39,531 nucleotides of DNA from Bacteroidaceae bacterium (GTDB lineage: Bacteria > Bacteroidota > Bacteroidia > Bacteroidales > Barnesiellaceae_A). The translations under genes were made by a program, and so were the position numbers. The stretch spans positions 1 through 39,531 of the forward strand of contig JAGBHF010000005.1 of NCBI GenBank assembly GCA_017935645.1, given 5' to 3'. Positions within the stretch are counted from its first letter, which is position 1. Every line of letters begins with the position of its first letter. This document shows, piece after piece, positions 7,733-16,893 of this stretch. The notes below the pieces were generated by a model. It was given only the letters and a program-made list of their open reading frames with translations. It was not told the DNA's origin and ran no database searches.

Positions 7733-9655
7733 TTATAATTCAATAATCAAGTTGGCACGAGCCGGCAAGGCGAGTGTTTCGCCCCAAGTAAGCGTTTGAC
7801 CCGATATTACATCGTGTCCCGATGTTGCACCATCCAACACTTCGACATAGGGTCGCATATTGAGGTCTACCGCTTTGTCGGTTCCGTTGAGTACTACCAA
7901 CACTCGCTTGCCCTCGTAACTACGAGCATACACATACACACCTTGTTGAGGGATAAAATGCTTCATATCGCCTTTGGCAATGACATCATTACCCTTGCGC
8001 CAATGCAGGATGTTGCTGATAAAGTTGAATGCTTCGCTCTCGATGGCATTGCGTTCGGCAGCATTGAAGAGGTTGCGTGCATCGCCCTCCCAACCTCCGA
8101 GGAAGTCTTTGCGTACAAGACCGTCAAACTTGGCCTTTGTACCGTTCATCATCACCTCGGTACCATAGTAGAGTTGCGGTATGCGACGAGTAGTGAGCAA
8201 GAGTGTCATAGCTTGCTTAAGAGCTGTTATATCGGCACCTTCGCGCAAGAAGCGGTCGGTGTCATGATTTTCGACAAACGCCATTACCATCGAGGCATCG
8301 GGATAGAGGTAGTCGTATACAAAGTGGTTGTAGAGTTTATTCAATCCCATCATGTAGCCGTCGGTATTCTCGGCAAATGCGGTATTAACCACTTGCCACA
8401 AGTGGAAGTCCATAACACTCTTGAGGTTGCTGTTGCGAGGAGCCGAGAGTTTCGAGTCTTTCTGCCACCAAGCTGTAAAGGCAGGATTTTCGCACCAAGT
8501 TTCGCCCACTACAGTAAAGTTGGGATACTCCTCATTCAACTCTTTCATCCATTGCGACATAGCATCGTAGTAGGCATAGGGATGTGTATCCATGCGTATA
8601 CCATCGATACCTACAGTTTCAATCCACCAGAAACTATTTTGTATCAAATAACGAGCCACGTGGGGGTTGCGTTGATTGAGGTCGGGCATTGTAATTACAA
8701 ACCAACCATCGTTCATCTGGTCGAAGTCATATTGCGAAGCATAGGGATCGACGTGAGGTGTCAACTTGTACGATGTTTGCACAAAGTTGTTCTTATAATC
8801 GGGATAGTTAAACCAATCCTTCGAGGGCATATCTTTGAGCCATACATGCTCGCTACCGCAGTGATTGAATATCATATCCATCACCACCTTCAACTCCTTC
8901 TCATGAGCCTTTGTTACCAACTCGCGATAGTCGTCGTTAGTACCGAAACGGGGGTCGACCTTATAGTAATCGGTAGTGGCATAGCCGTGATAACAGCTAT
9001 GACGGAATTCGCCCCACATATCATCTCCCATATTGTTTTCGAGTACGGGAGTAAACCACAAGGCTGTAACACCCAACTCATTGAAGTAGTCGAGATGATC
9101 GGTAATACCTTTTATATCGCCACCGTGACGGGCATTGGGTTGCTTGCGGTCAACAACATAGGCACTCATACCCTCAACATTATCGTTCGAGGGGTCGCCA
9201 TTGGCAAAGCGGTCGGGCATGAGCATATAGAGTACATCACCGGCATCAAATCCGATGCGTTCCTCGGGAGCCACTTCACGTGCACGCAACTCGTAGGGCA
9301 CTGCTTGCTTGCAATTGTCAAAGACGAGATACAAATTCATATCGCCGGGCTGTGCCTTGGCAACATTAAGATAAACAAGCAAATAATTCTTGCTATCGAG
9401 GCTCACCACACTATCTACTTGTACATTGGCGCAATCGGTCACAACATTGGTTGCATTACCTACACCCTCACCGTACAACATTACTTGCAATGAGGGGTTC
9501 TTCATGCCGACAAACCAGCAAGGAGGATCAACCTTATCGATACTTACCACAGCACTATCGGGCAAGTTCAGTTCGGGTGCCGATTGTTTACTGCCACAGC
9601 CCACCATCATAACACCGGCAAGGGCAACGGTGGCGATTGAAAATATCTTTTTCAT
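7733..9655 (-). CDS. susA: SusA-like periplasmic GH13 neopullulanase/cyclomaltodextrinase lipoprotein
   Basis: From ATG 9655 the protein has 640 residues and a lipoprotein signal MKKIFSIATVALAGVMMVGC, with lipidated Cys20. ATG 9667 (MTKD...) is also possible; the longer frame to 9727 overlaps the transporter gene and is unlikely. Residues about 28-126 resemble the cyclomaltodextrinase N-terminal domain, followed by the GH13 barrel: MDMIFNH (259-265), GIRMDTH with nucleophile D356, VVGETW with E385, and FVENHDTDRF with D465. This architecture is that of SusA, which cuts imported maltodextrins and pullulan. No acidic surface-export signal follows Cys20 (GSKQ), so a periplasm-facing location is inferred. 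The stop of the MFS gene lies 22 bases upstream, which argues for one operon. Confidence 0.9.
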   Translation of the reverse strand: MKKIFSIATVALAGVMMVGCGSKQSAPELNLPDSAVVSIDKVDPPCWFVGMKNPSLQVMLYGEGVGNATNVVTDCANVQVDSVVSLDSKNYLLVYLNVAKAQPGDMNLYLVFDNCKQAVPYELRAREVAPEERIGFDAGDVLYMLMPDRFANGDPSNDNVEGMSAYVVDRKQPNARHGGDIKGITDHLDYFNELGVTALWFTPVLENNMGDDMWGEFRHSCYHGYATTDYYKVDPRFGTNDDYRELVTKAHEKELKVVMDMIFNHCGSEHVWLKDMPSKDWFNYPDYKNNFVQTSYKLTPHVDPYASQYDFDQMNDGWFVITMPDLNQRNPHVARYLIQNSFWWIETVGIDGIRMDTHPYAYYDAMSQWMKELNEEYPNFTVVGETWCENPAFTAWWQKDSKLSAPRNSNLKSVMDFHLWQVVNTAFAENTDGYMMGLNKLYNHFVYDYLYPDASMVMAFVENHDTDRFLREGADITALKQAMTLLLTTRRIPQLYYGTEVMMNGTKAKFDGLVRKDFLGGWEGDARNLFNAAERNAIESEAFNFISNILHWRKGNDVIAKGDMKHFIPQQGVYVYARSYEGKRVLVVLNGTDKAVDLNMRPYVEVLDGATSGHDVISGQTLTWGETLALPARANLIIEL

Positions 9656-9677
9656 ATCTTTCGTCATTTCTTTTTTG

Positions 9678-11027
9678 TTACTCTTCGTCTTGTTTTTTCT
9701 CTTTAACGATAAATACCGACAATGCACCCAAAATCAAGAATACACCTGCCAATACAAGCATCAAGTTTTGCGATGCAATACCACTCTCGGTGAGAGGGAG
9801 GCAACCCAATACAAGACCACCGGTAACTGCAGCTACGATTTGGGGCAAACAGATTGTACCGTTAAACAAGCCCAAGTATGTACCCATGTGCTTACCCGAG
9901 AGTGAGTTGGTAAGGATAGTGAAAGGCATGGCCAACATGGCAGCCCAAGCACAACCAATAAGTGCATAAGAGATAAACAACATATATTGGTCGGTGATGA
10001 AATAGGTCGAAATAAAACCGGCAGCACCTAACAAGAGGCTCAACGAATAGGCCACCTTACGGTTGCTGAACATAGGCAATACAACAGCCCACAATACCGA
10101 TCCAACAGCTTGCACAGCAAACAATACACCTACCCAGTCGCCTGCTGCCTGATACTCCTTCGAGGCTGTATCAAGTGCACCATTCACGATAGGAGCATTG
10201 AACGCGCCCTCGGCAATAGCACCGTTGGTATAAGTCCACATATACATGAACGCTGCCCAGCAGAAGAATTGCACCAAACCTACAGTCCAGAATGTTTTGG
10301 GTGCTTTCACGAGCAGTTTCAACATACTCACTTTCTCTTCATTATCCTCCTCTTTAATACCATGATATTCGGCATACTCTTTGGGAGGCATCTCCTTCAC
10401 GGTCGATGTGGTGTATATAACACACAATATAAGAATAATAGCACCTACATAGAACGACCACTTCACCGAGTCGGGTATCTCACCGGCAGCGGCAACACTT
10501 GCCACGCCCAAGGCAGTGAATATGTAAGGGAAAAGATAACCCACCAAGCTACCTGCATTACACAAGAAACTTTGTATCGAGTAAGCAAGACCCTTTTGTT
10601 TCTCATTCACCATGTCACCCACCATCATTTTAAAGGGTTGCATAGCCATATTGATAGAGGTATCGAGGAACATCAATGATACCAAACCAAATATCATGGC
10701 AGCACCCACCGACAAGCCAAAGCTACCGGCATTGGGCAACATACACATTACCAATACGGCCACAAGAGCACCTATAAATAAATAAGGTATACGACGACCG
10801 AAGCGAGTCCATGTATTATCGCTCCACTTACCCACCAAGGGTTGCACAATGATACCCATCAACGGAGGAAGAATCCAAAAGAAACTCAAATCGTGAGGGT
10901 CGGCTCCCAAAGTAGCAAATATACGGCTCACGTTGGCACTCTGCAAGGCATACGCTATCTGTACACCAAAAAATCCAAAACTCAAGTTAAAGAGTTTTAC
11001 AAAAGACAAGTCTGGCTTGATTTTCAT
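9678..11027 (-). CDS. MFS sugar (probably maltose/maltodextrin) transporter
   Basis: A 449-residue multi-pass inner-membrane protein of about 12 segments. The N-terminal part (FGVQIAYALQSANVSRIF) and the loop GKWSDNTWTRFGRRIPY carry the MFS signature D-x-x-x-x-R-x-G-R-R between helices 2 and 3. It resembles the GPH/SLC45-like transporters found beside starch genes in Flavobacteria and other Bacteroidetes. It lies between the LacI regulator (29-base gap) and the SusA-like enzyme (22-base gap), so uptake of maltose or short maltodextrins into the cytoplasm is the likely job. Substrate is inferred from context only. Confidence 0.87.
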   Translation of the reverse strand: MKIKPDLSFVKLFNLSFGFFGVQIAYALQSANVSRIFATLGADPHDLSFFWILPPLMGIIVQPLVGKWSDNTWTRFGRRIPYLFIGALVAVLVMCMLPNAGSFGLSVGAAMIFGLVSLMFLDTSINMAMQPFKMMVGDMVNEKQKGLAYSIQSFLCNAGSLVGYLFPYIFTALGVASVAAAGEIPDSVKWSFYVGAIILILCVIYTTSTVKEMPPKEYAEYHGIKEEDNEEKVSMLKLLVKAPKTFWTVGLVQFFCWAAFMYMWTYTNGAIAEGAFNAPIVNGALDTASKEYQAAGDWVGVLFAVQAVGSVLWAVVLPMFSNRKVAYSLSLLLGAAGFISTYFITDQYMLFISYALIGCAWAAMLAMPFTILTNSLSGKHMGTYLGLFNGTICLPQIVAAVTGGLVLGCLPLTESGIASQNLMLVLAGVFLILGALSVFIVKEKKQDEE

Positions 11028-11056
11028 AAGATTATCTTTTTTAAATATTTCTATTT

Positions 11057-12079
11057 TTATTTCTTCTCACGAGTACTTCCTCGCAACAAGAGCGAGGTTT
11101 TCACAATCTTGTTTTTGTACACAAGTTTCTCCTCACCACCGCCTATCTTGGCCATGAGCAACTCCATAGCACCTTGTCCCACAGCCTCACCATGTTGGTC
11201 GACCATCGACAAGCGAGGCTCGGTCGAACGCGCGGTCTCATTATCCGAGAAACCACATATCGACACATCCTCCGGCACGCGCAGGCCTGCATCCTTACAA
11301 GCATACAATATTCCGGCAGCCGTATCGGCATTCACTGCAAAAAATGCATCGGGGTGATTTTTGCCGGTGCGCAACATTGTCAACGTCAACTCACGAGCAG
11401 CCTCACGAGTATCACACTCTATTATCAAGTTGTTATCAACCTCCAAGCGATGCTTACGCAAGGCGTCGACATAACCATTGCGACGATTTTTCGATATCTC
11501 GAGATGCAAAGGCGAGGTATAGAATGCAATTTTACGGCAACCCGTTTCTATCATGTGCTCGACAGCAGCAAATGCACCGGTATAGTCATCAACCACCACA
11601 CGCGACGTGTTCAATTCGGTACAAATGCGGTCATAAAAAACCAACGGAACCTCCTCTTCCACCAGACGACGGAAGTGGGTATAGTCCATCGTACCCTTAG
11701 CCAACGAAACGATGACACCGCACACCTTAGCCTTACGAAATGATTCGATAATAGCCACTTCGCGCTCATACTCTTCATTACTTTGCGCCACCATGATATT
11801 GTAGCCTGCAGCAACAGCCGCTTGCTCAATACCCGAGAGCACACTGGCAAAGAAGTAGTGTTTTATTTGAGGCAATATCACACCTATCGTATTGGAACGA
11901 TTATTGCGCAGGCTCAAAGCAAACTCATTGGGGCGATAGTTATGCTCAAGGGCATAGCGCTGTATGGCCTCACGCACTGCCGGACTGATATTTGAGCTAT
12001 TATTCAAGGCTCTCGACACAGTCGACGGAGCACATCCCATTGCCTTAGCTATATCCTTTATAGTAATATGTGATGACAT
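11057..12079 (-). CDS. LacI-family transcriptional regulator of the starch locus
   Basis: A 340-residue regulator. Residues 5 to about 55 form the LacI helix-turn-helix (TIKDIAKAMGCAPSTVSRAL) with the hinge helix near YRPNEFALSLR. Residues about 60-335 are a periplasmic-binding-protein-like sensor domain (NTIGVILPQIKHYFF ... VVVDDYTGAFAAVEHMIE ... VPEDVSICGFSDNE). It heads the leftward operon and is divergent from susC. A perfect 12-bp palindrome overlaps its own -33 box, as expected for autorepression. The effector is probably a maltodextrin-derived sugar, by context. This protein stands where SusR would be in the classical Bacteroides locus. Confidence 0.93.
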   Translation of the reverse strand: MSSHITIKDIAKAMGCAPSTVSRALNNSSNISPAVREAIQRYALEHNYRPNEFALSLRNNRSNTIGVILPQIKHYFFASVLSGIEQAAVAAGYNIMVAQSNEEYEREVAIIESFRKAKVCGVIVSLAKGTMDYTHFRRLVEEEVPLVFYDRICTELNTSRVVVDDYTGAFAAVEHMIETGCRKIAFYTSPLHLEISKNRRNGYVDALRKHRLEVDNNLIIECDTREAARELTLTMLRTGKNHPDAFFAVNADTAAGILYACKDAGLRVPEDVSICGFSDNETARSTEPRLSMVDQHGEAVGQGAMELLMAKIGGGEEKLVYKNKIVKTSLLLRGSTREKK

Positions 12080-12137
12080 AGTATTGCGATTTTAGGTTTT
12101 CAAAGTTGCAACTATTTGAGCAATTAAGACTTCGCTA

Positions 12138-12169
12138 CAAAAATAATAAAGGAATTTTTTCTACGCAAA
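12138..12169 (-). promoter_or_regulatory. Promoter of the lacI-type gene, overlapping its operator
   Basis: On the minus strand, TTTG (12166-12169), exactly 20 bases, then TATTTTTG (12138-12145). The -33 box is one half of the palindrome at 12165-12176, so regulator binding should block this promoter. Confidence 0.75.
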
Positions 12170-12176
12170 CGTTTGC
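12165..12176. promoter_or_regulatory. LacI-type operator (perfect palindrome GCAAACGTTTGC)
   Basis: A 12-bp perfect palindrome with the central CG typical of LacI-family sites. It lies between the divergent lacI-type and susC genes. Its centre is about 62 bases upstream of the susC -7 box and overlaps the -33 box of the regulator gene. An identical site, sharing 15 bases in total, is at 23551. Confidence 0.85.
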
Positions 12177-12232
12177 AACGTTAAAATATTTTTTTTCATA
12201 TAAAATAAAATAGGACAAACAACAATAAAATT

Positions 12233-12240
12233 TATATTTG
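12233..12240 (+). promoter_or_regulatory. susC promoter -7 element without a -33 box
   Basis: TATATTTG matches TAnnTTTG. The place where TTG should stand (about 12210-12212) reads ATA, so the promoter probably needs an activator. The LacI-type operator lies at a suitable distance upstream. Confidence 0.6.
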
Positions 12241-12251
12241 CAATCGGAATA

Positions 12252-12275
12252 GTGTGGATAATTGTATCCATACAC
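12252..12275 (+). other. Stem-loop at the 5' end of the susC leader
   Basis: GTGTGGATA (12252-12260), loop ATTG, then TATCCATACAC (12265-12275) can fold with a small bulge. It begins within about 10 bases of the predicted transcript start, in a leader of about 100 bases. It may stabilise the mRNA 5' end. Confidence 0.45.
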
Positions 12276-12345
12276 ATATTTTGTTTTGCGAAATACAAAC
12301 ACAAAAAACCCAAATATTAACAACAACTTTTTTAATCTAATCTAC

Positions 12346-15300
12346 ATGAATTACGTTAGTAAAAAAGTCCCCAGAGTGCTTGTAGCAGCCATGCTGCTTT
12401 GCTTCTCTATTGCAGCATTTGCACAGCAAATCGTTGTATCGGGACACGTAAAGGATTCGTATGGCGAGCCCATTATTGGTGCTAATGCTATGCTAGTAGG
12501 TACATCTGTGGGAACTACCACCGACATCGATGGTAACTTCTCATTGAAAGCCGAACAAGGTGCTACCATTAAGGTTAGCTACATTGGTTACAAACCCCAA
12601 GAGGTGAAAGCAGCTCCTTCGCTTGTTGTAACACTCGAAGAGGATGCTCACGTACTCGAAGAGGCTGTGGTTATCGGTTATGGTGTTGTAAAAAAAGCTG
12701 ATGCTACCGGTTCGGTTACAGCCATTGAGCCCGATGCCATGAACAAAGGTCTTGTTACCAATGCTCAAGACATGATTGCCGGTAAAATCGCCGGTGTAAA
12801 CGTTGTTTCTGACGGTGGTACTCCCGGTGGTGGTGCTTCTATCACTATCCGTGGTGGTTCTTCTCTCACAGCAAGCAATGCTCCTCTTATCGTTGTTGAT
12901 GGTCTTACACTCGACAACAGTGGTATCCAAGGTGTTGCCAACCCCTTGAGTACTATCAACCCCAATGACATTGCAACATTCACTGTCCTCAAAGATGCTT
13001 CTGCAACAGCTATCTATGGTTCACGTGCTGCCAATGGTGTAATCATCATCACTACCAAGAAAGGTAACAAGGGTTCAAGACCTCACGTATCTTACAATGG
13101 TAACGTATCGCTCAGCACACCCACTCGCTTGCGCGAAGTAATGACCGGTGACGAATTCCGTGCTCTTGCTAACGACATCTATGGCAAACGTGAGAATGCT
13201 GCTGAAATCCTCGGCATGCTCGGTGATGCCAACACCGACTGGCAAAGCCACGTATATCAAAACGCTATCAGCCACGACCACAACGTAACTCTTACCGGTG
13301 GTTTCAGCTGGATGCCTTACCGCGTATCGGTTGGTTACACTAACCAAGACGGTATCGTGAAGACTTCAAACTTTGAGCGTGTTACAGGTTCAGTAAACTT
13401 GTCACCCACATTCTTCAATGATTATTTGAAATTCAACATCAACGCTAAGGGTATGTACGTTGAAAACCGCTATGCCGATGGTGGTGCTATCGGTGCTGCA
13501 GCAGCTTACGACCCCACTCAACCCGTATATGGCGATCCCAACCAATTTGGTGGTTACTGGCAATGGACTACCGGCACAGGTGGTTACAACAGCCAAGCAC
13601 CCCTCAACCCCCTTGCTATCCTTGAGCAAAAGAACGATCGCGCTTACTCATGGGACTTCATCGGTAACATCGAGGCCGACTATCGTCTCCACTTCTTCCC
13701 CGATATGCGCGTTCACGCCAATATCGGTATCGACATGGCCGATGGTAATCAATACACCAACTTGCCCCGCGAGGCTGCCGGTACATTCGGCTTGGGTAGC
13801 GTAAGCTCAACTCACAAGTACAAAACTAACAAGATGTTGAATGCTTACTTGCAATACACCAAAGAGTTTGGTGCCAACAACATCGACGTTATGGCCGGTT
13901 ATGAGTGGCAACACTTCTACAACGAAGGTGAAAGCGCTTGGGATAACCTTGACAACACCAACGCCGGTACTGACAAATGGAAAATGGAGAACTACTTGGT
14001 ATCGTTCTTCGGTCGTTTGAACTACCAACTCTTCAACCGTTACCTCTTGACAGCTACAGTACGTTACGACGGTACAAGCCGCTTCTCGGCCGACAACCGT
14101 TGGGGTCTCTTCCCCTCAGTAGCTCTCGCATGGAAAATCAAAGAAGAGTCGTTCTTGGAAGACGTTAGCTGGTTGAGCGACCTCAAGCTCCGCTTGGGTT
14201 GGGGTATCACCGGTCAACAAGAGATTGGTGGTTACTATGACTACATCCCCGTTTACTCACAAAGCAAAGACCACGCTTTCTATCCTATCGGTACTGATGC
14301 AAACGGCAACTTCATCTACTTGCCCTATGCACGTCCCGATGCTTACAACCCCGACTTGAAGTGGGAGGAGACTACTACTTACAACGCCGGTCTTGACTTC
14401 GGTTTCTTGAACGGTCGTATCCGTGGTGCTGTTGACTACTACTTGCGCGACACTAAAGACCTCTTGAACATGACAAGCGTATCAGCCGGTACTAACTTCG
14501 GTCCTGCTGTAACAAGCAACGTAGGTTCATTGCGCAACCAAGGTGTTGAATTCTCTATCGAGGCTACAGCTATCCAAACTAAAGACTGGACTTGGGAACT
14601 CGGCTACAACGTAGCTTACAACCAAAACGAGATTACCAAACTTACCAACGGTGTAGGTGACGACTACTATGTACCCGCAGGTAACGCTTCGGCCGGTACA
14701 GGTTCACCTATCAAGGTTCACAAGGTAGGTTACCCCGCAGGTTCATTCTATGTATATGAGCAAGTATACGACACTAACGGTAAGCCCATCCAAGGTTGCT
14801 TCGTAGACCGCAACGCCGATGGTCAAATCACTGCTGCCGATAAATATGTATATGAGAATCCCGCTGCCGACTTCAACATGGGCTTCACTTCGAAGTTGAT
14901 GTGGAAGAACTGGGACTTCAGCTTCTCATTGCGTGCATCAATCGGTAACTACGTTTACAATGACAACGACGGTTGCAACGCCAACCTTGACATCTACTCA
15001 ACTCTTGGTTTCTTCTCAAACCGTCCCATGTCAGCTCTCGATACTCAATTCTTCGGTACAGGCGAGTACTACGCAAGTGACTACTACGTACAAAACGCAT
15101 CATTCCTCCGCTGCGACAACATCACTCTCGGTTACTCATTCAAGAGCAAGGTTGTTAACGGTCGTGTATATGCAACTGTACAAAATCCCTTCGTGATTAC
15201 CGGCTACAATGGTATCGACCCCGAGGTTAACGGTGGTATAGACAACAACATCTATCCTCGTCCTCTCGTATCATTGATCGGTTTGACTCTCGATTTCTAA
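12346..15300 (+). CDS. susC: SusC-like TonB-dependent outer-membrane maltodextrin transporter
   Basis: A 984-residue outer-membrane barrel. ATG 12346 gives the signal peptide MNYVSKKVPRVLVAAMLL...AFAQ; a TTG start at 12262 would lie in the leader. Residues about 25-105 are the carboxypeptidase-regulatory-like domain (GHVKDSYGEPIIGANAML). They are followed by EEAVVIGYG and the plug domain with IAGVNVVSDGGTPGGGASI and the SusC signature TIRGGSSL, and the C-terminus ends in Phe (LIGLTLDF) as in beta-barrels. It imports oligosaccharides with TonB energy, with SusD acting as a lid. The starch substrate is inferred from the flanking GH13 and SusE/F genes. Codon use is strongly biased, consistent with high expression. 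It is first in a five-gene rightward run. Confidence 0.95.
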   Translation: MNYVSKKVPRVLVAAMLLCFSIAAFAQQIVVSGHVKDSYGEPIIGANAMLVGTSVGTTTDIDGNFSLKAEQGATIKVSYIGYKPQEVKAAPSLVVTLEEDAHVLEEAVVIGYGVVKKADATGSVTAIEPDAMNKGLVTNAQDMIAGKIAGVNVVSDGGTPGGGASITIRGGSSLTASNAPLIVVDGLTLDNSGIQGVANPLSTINPNDIATFTVLKDASATAIYGSRAANGVIIITTKKGNKGSRPHVSYNGNVSLSTPTRLREVMTGDEFRALANDIYGKRENAAEILGMLGDANTDWQSHVYQNAISHDHNVTLTGGFSWMPYRVSVGYTNQDGIVKTSNFERVTGSVNLSPTFFNDYLKFNINAKGMYVENRYADGGAIGAAAAYDPTQPVYGDPNQFGGYWQWTTGTGGYNSQAPLNPLAILEQKNDRAYSWDFIGNIEADYRLHFFPDMRVHANIGIDMADGNQYTNLPREAAGTFGLGSVSSTHKYKTNKMLNAYLQYTKEFGANNIDVMAGYEWQHFYNEGESAWDNLDNTNAGTDKWKMENYLVSFFGRLNYQLFNRYLLTATVRYDGTSRFSADNRWGLFPSVALAWKIKEESFLEDVSWLSDLKLRLGWGITGQQEIGGYYDYIPVYSQSKDHAFYPIGTDANGNFIYLPYARPDAYNPDLKWEETTTYNAGLDFGFLNGRIRGAVDYYLRDTKDLLNMTSVSAGTNFGPAVTSNVGSLRNQGVEFSIEATAIQTKDWTWELGYNVAYNQNEITKLTNGVGDDYYVPAGNASAGTGSPIKVHKVGYPAGSFYVYEQVYDTNGKPIQGCFVDRNADGQITAADKYVYENPAADFNMGFTSKLMWKNWDFSFSLRASIGNYVYNDNDGCNANLDIYSTLGFFSNRPMSALDTQFFGTGEYYASDYYVQNASFLRCDNITLGYSFKSKVVNGRVYATVQNPFVITGYNGIDPEVNGGIDNNIYPRPLVSLIGLTLDF

Positions 15301-15326
15301 TCATAAACTACGCAAAACAATAAGTC

Positions 15327-16865
15327 ATGAAACTTAACATTAAAAATATATTGATAGGTGGTGCGATGGCGTTGACCCTCGGCCTTACCTCTTGCGTGGA
15401 CGACTTGAATGTGGAGCCTATCAACCCCCAAGTGTCACAAGAATTTGACCAACAAGCCGTTTTCACCAAAATTTATGCCTCTTTGGGTATGACCGGTATG
15501 ACCGGTACTGCCGGTGGTGGTGACCTCGATGCCATGGGTATCGACGAAGGTCAATCGGGTTTCTACCGTACATTGTGGTATCTCAACAACCTTGCAGGTG
15601 ACGAGGCTCTCTGTGTATGGGGTGATAATGGTGTTCCCGAAGCCAACTATACAGGTTGGACTGACACCGACGTATTTGTACAAGGTCTTTACTATCGTCT
15701 CTATTTCGGTGTTACACTCTGTAACCACTTCTTGGATATGACAGCCGACAAGGACGATGCTGAGACTAAATTGCAACGTGCCGAGGCTCGTTTCATCCGC
15801 GCACTCAACTACTACTACCTCATGGATATGTATGCCAACGTACCCTTGGTAACTAAAGTTGAAAGCGAGTCACCCAAACAAGCTCAACGTGCCGACATCT
15901 TTGCTTTCCTTGAGCAAGAGTTGCTCGAGATGCAAAACGACATGAGCCAACCCGGTGCAGGTATGTACTACCGCGTTGACCGCGCTGCTGCTTGGTTGCT
16001 CCTCTCTCGTCTCTACTTGAACGCTGAGGTTTACACCGGTACTGCTCGCTGGGCCGACGCTGCTACTTACGCCGAGAAGGTTATCAACTCTTCTTACGCT
16101 TTGGCCGACAACTACGCTGCACTCTTCATGGGTGACAACGATACCAACGCCGAAGCTATGCAAGAGATTATCCTCCCCATCGCTCAACATGGTGATTTCA
16201 CTAAGACCTATTCAGGTTCTTACTTCCTTGTAGCAGCAACTCACACTGCAGGTATGCCCGAGTGGGGTTCAATCGATGGTTGGGGTGGTATTTGCGCTCG
16301 CAAATCACTCATCCAAAAATTTGCAACAGGCAACGACGATCGCGCATTGTTCTATGCAACATCTGACGATCCTACTATCACCGACCCCCATGCCTTCACA
16401 AGCGGTTGGGGTGTAACAAAATGGAACAACCTCGACTCACAAACTGGTGGCCCCGTAGCCAGCAACGACGTTGAAGTAAAAGTTCCCGAGACTGATATTC
16501 CTTTCCTCCGCGTTGCTGAGGCTTACTTGACTTATGCCGAGGCTGCCTTCCGCGATGCCAACGGTGACAAGGGTCTTGCTCTCGAGCGCTTCAATGCTCT
16601 CCGCACTCGTGCCAATGCACAACTCGCAAGCAACCTTACACTTGAGTTGCTCCGCGACGAGTGGTCACGTGAGTTCTACTTCGAGGGTCGTCGTCGTATC
16701 GACCTCGTTCGTTTCGACAGCTTCGGTGGTAACACCGATTACAACTGGGACTGGAAAGCCGGTGTAGCCAATGGTACTTCTTTCGACAAGAAATACAACA
16801 TCCTCCCCATCCCCGTTTCGGACAGAAATGCTAACCCCAACTTGGTTCAAAATCCGGGTTATTAA
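15327..16865 (+). CDS. susD: SusD-like starch-binding outer-membrane lipoprotein
   Basis: A 512-residue surface lipoprotein that pairs with SusC. The signal is MKLNIKNILIGGAMALTLGLTSC, and the residues after Cys (VDD) are acidic, like the surface-export signal known in Bacteroidetes. The helical TPR-like scaffold includes RAEARFIRALNYYYLMDMYANVPLV, seen in nearly all SusD proteins. Near the C-terminus, LRDEWSREFYFEGRRRIDLVRF is the conserved RagB/SusD signature. It begins 26 bases after susC. Length is close to the family norm. Confidence 0.95.
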   Translation: MKLNIKNILIGGAMALTLGLTSCVDDLNVEPINPQVSQEFDQQAVFTKIYASLGMTGMTGTAGGGDLDAMGIDEGQSGFYRTLWYLNNLAGDEALCVWGDNGVPEANYTGWTDTDVFVQGLYYRLYFGVTLCNHFLDMTADKDDAETKLQRAEARFIRALNYYYLMDMYANVPLVTKVESESPKQAQRADIFAFLEQELLEMQNDMSQPGAGMYYRVDRAAAWLLLSRLYLNAEVYTGTARWADAATYAEKVINSSYALADNYAALFMGDNDTNAEAMQEIILPIAQHGDFTKTYSGSYFLVAATHTAGMPEWGSIDGWGGICARKSLIQKFATGNDDRALFYATSDDPTITDPHAFTSGWGVTKWNNLDSQTGGPVASNDVEVKVPETDIPFLRVAEAYLTYAEAAFRDANGDKGLALERFNALRTRANAQLASNLTLELLRDEWSREFYFEGRRRIDLVRFDSFGGNTDYNWDWKAGVANGTSFDKKYNILPIPVSDRNANPNLVQNPGY

Positions 16866-16893
16866 TCAACCATCAAAAAAAAATTGATATAAT

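Noticed and set aside
7796-9493. 565-codon ORF on the plus strand
   Set aside because: It lies exactly opposite the SusA-like gene, whose GH13 motifs are intact. The antisense frame is open because of codon bias and shows no known domain.
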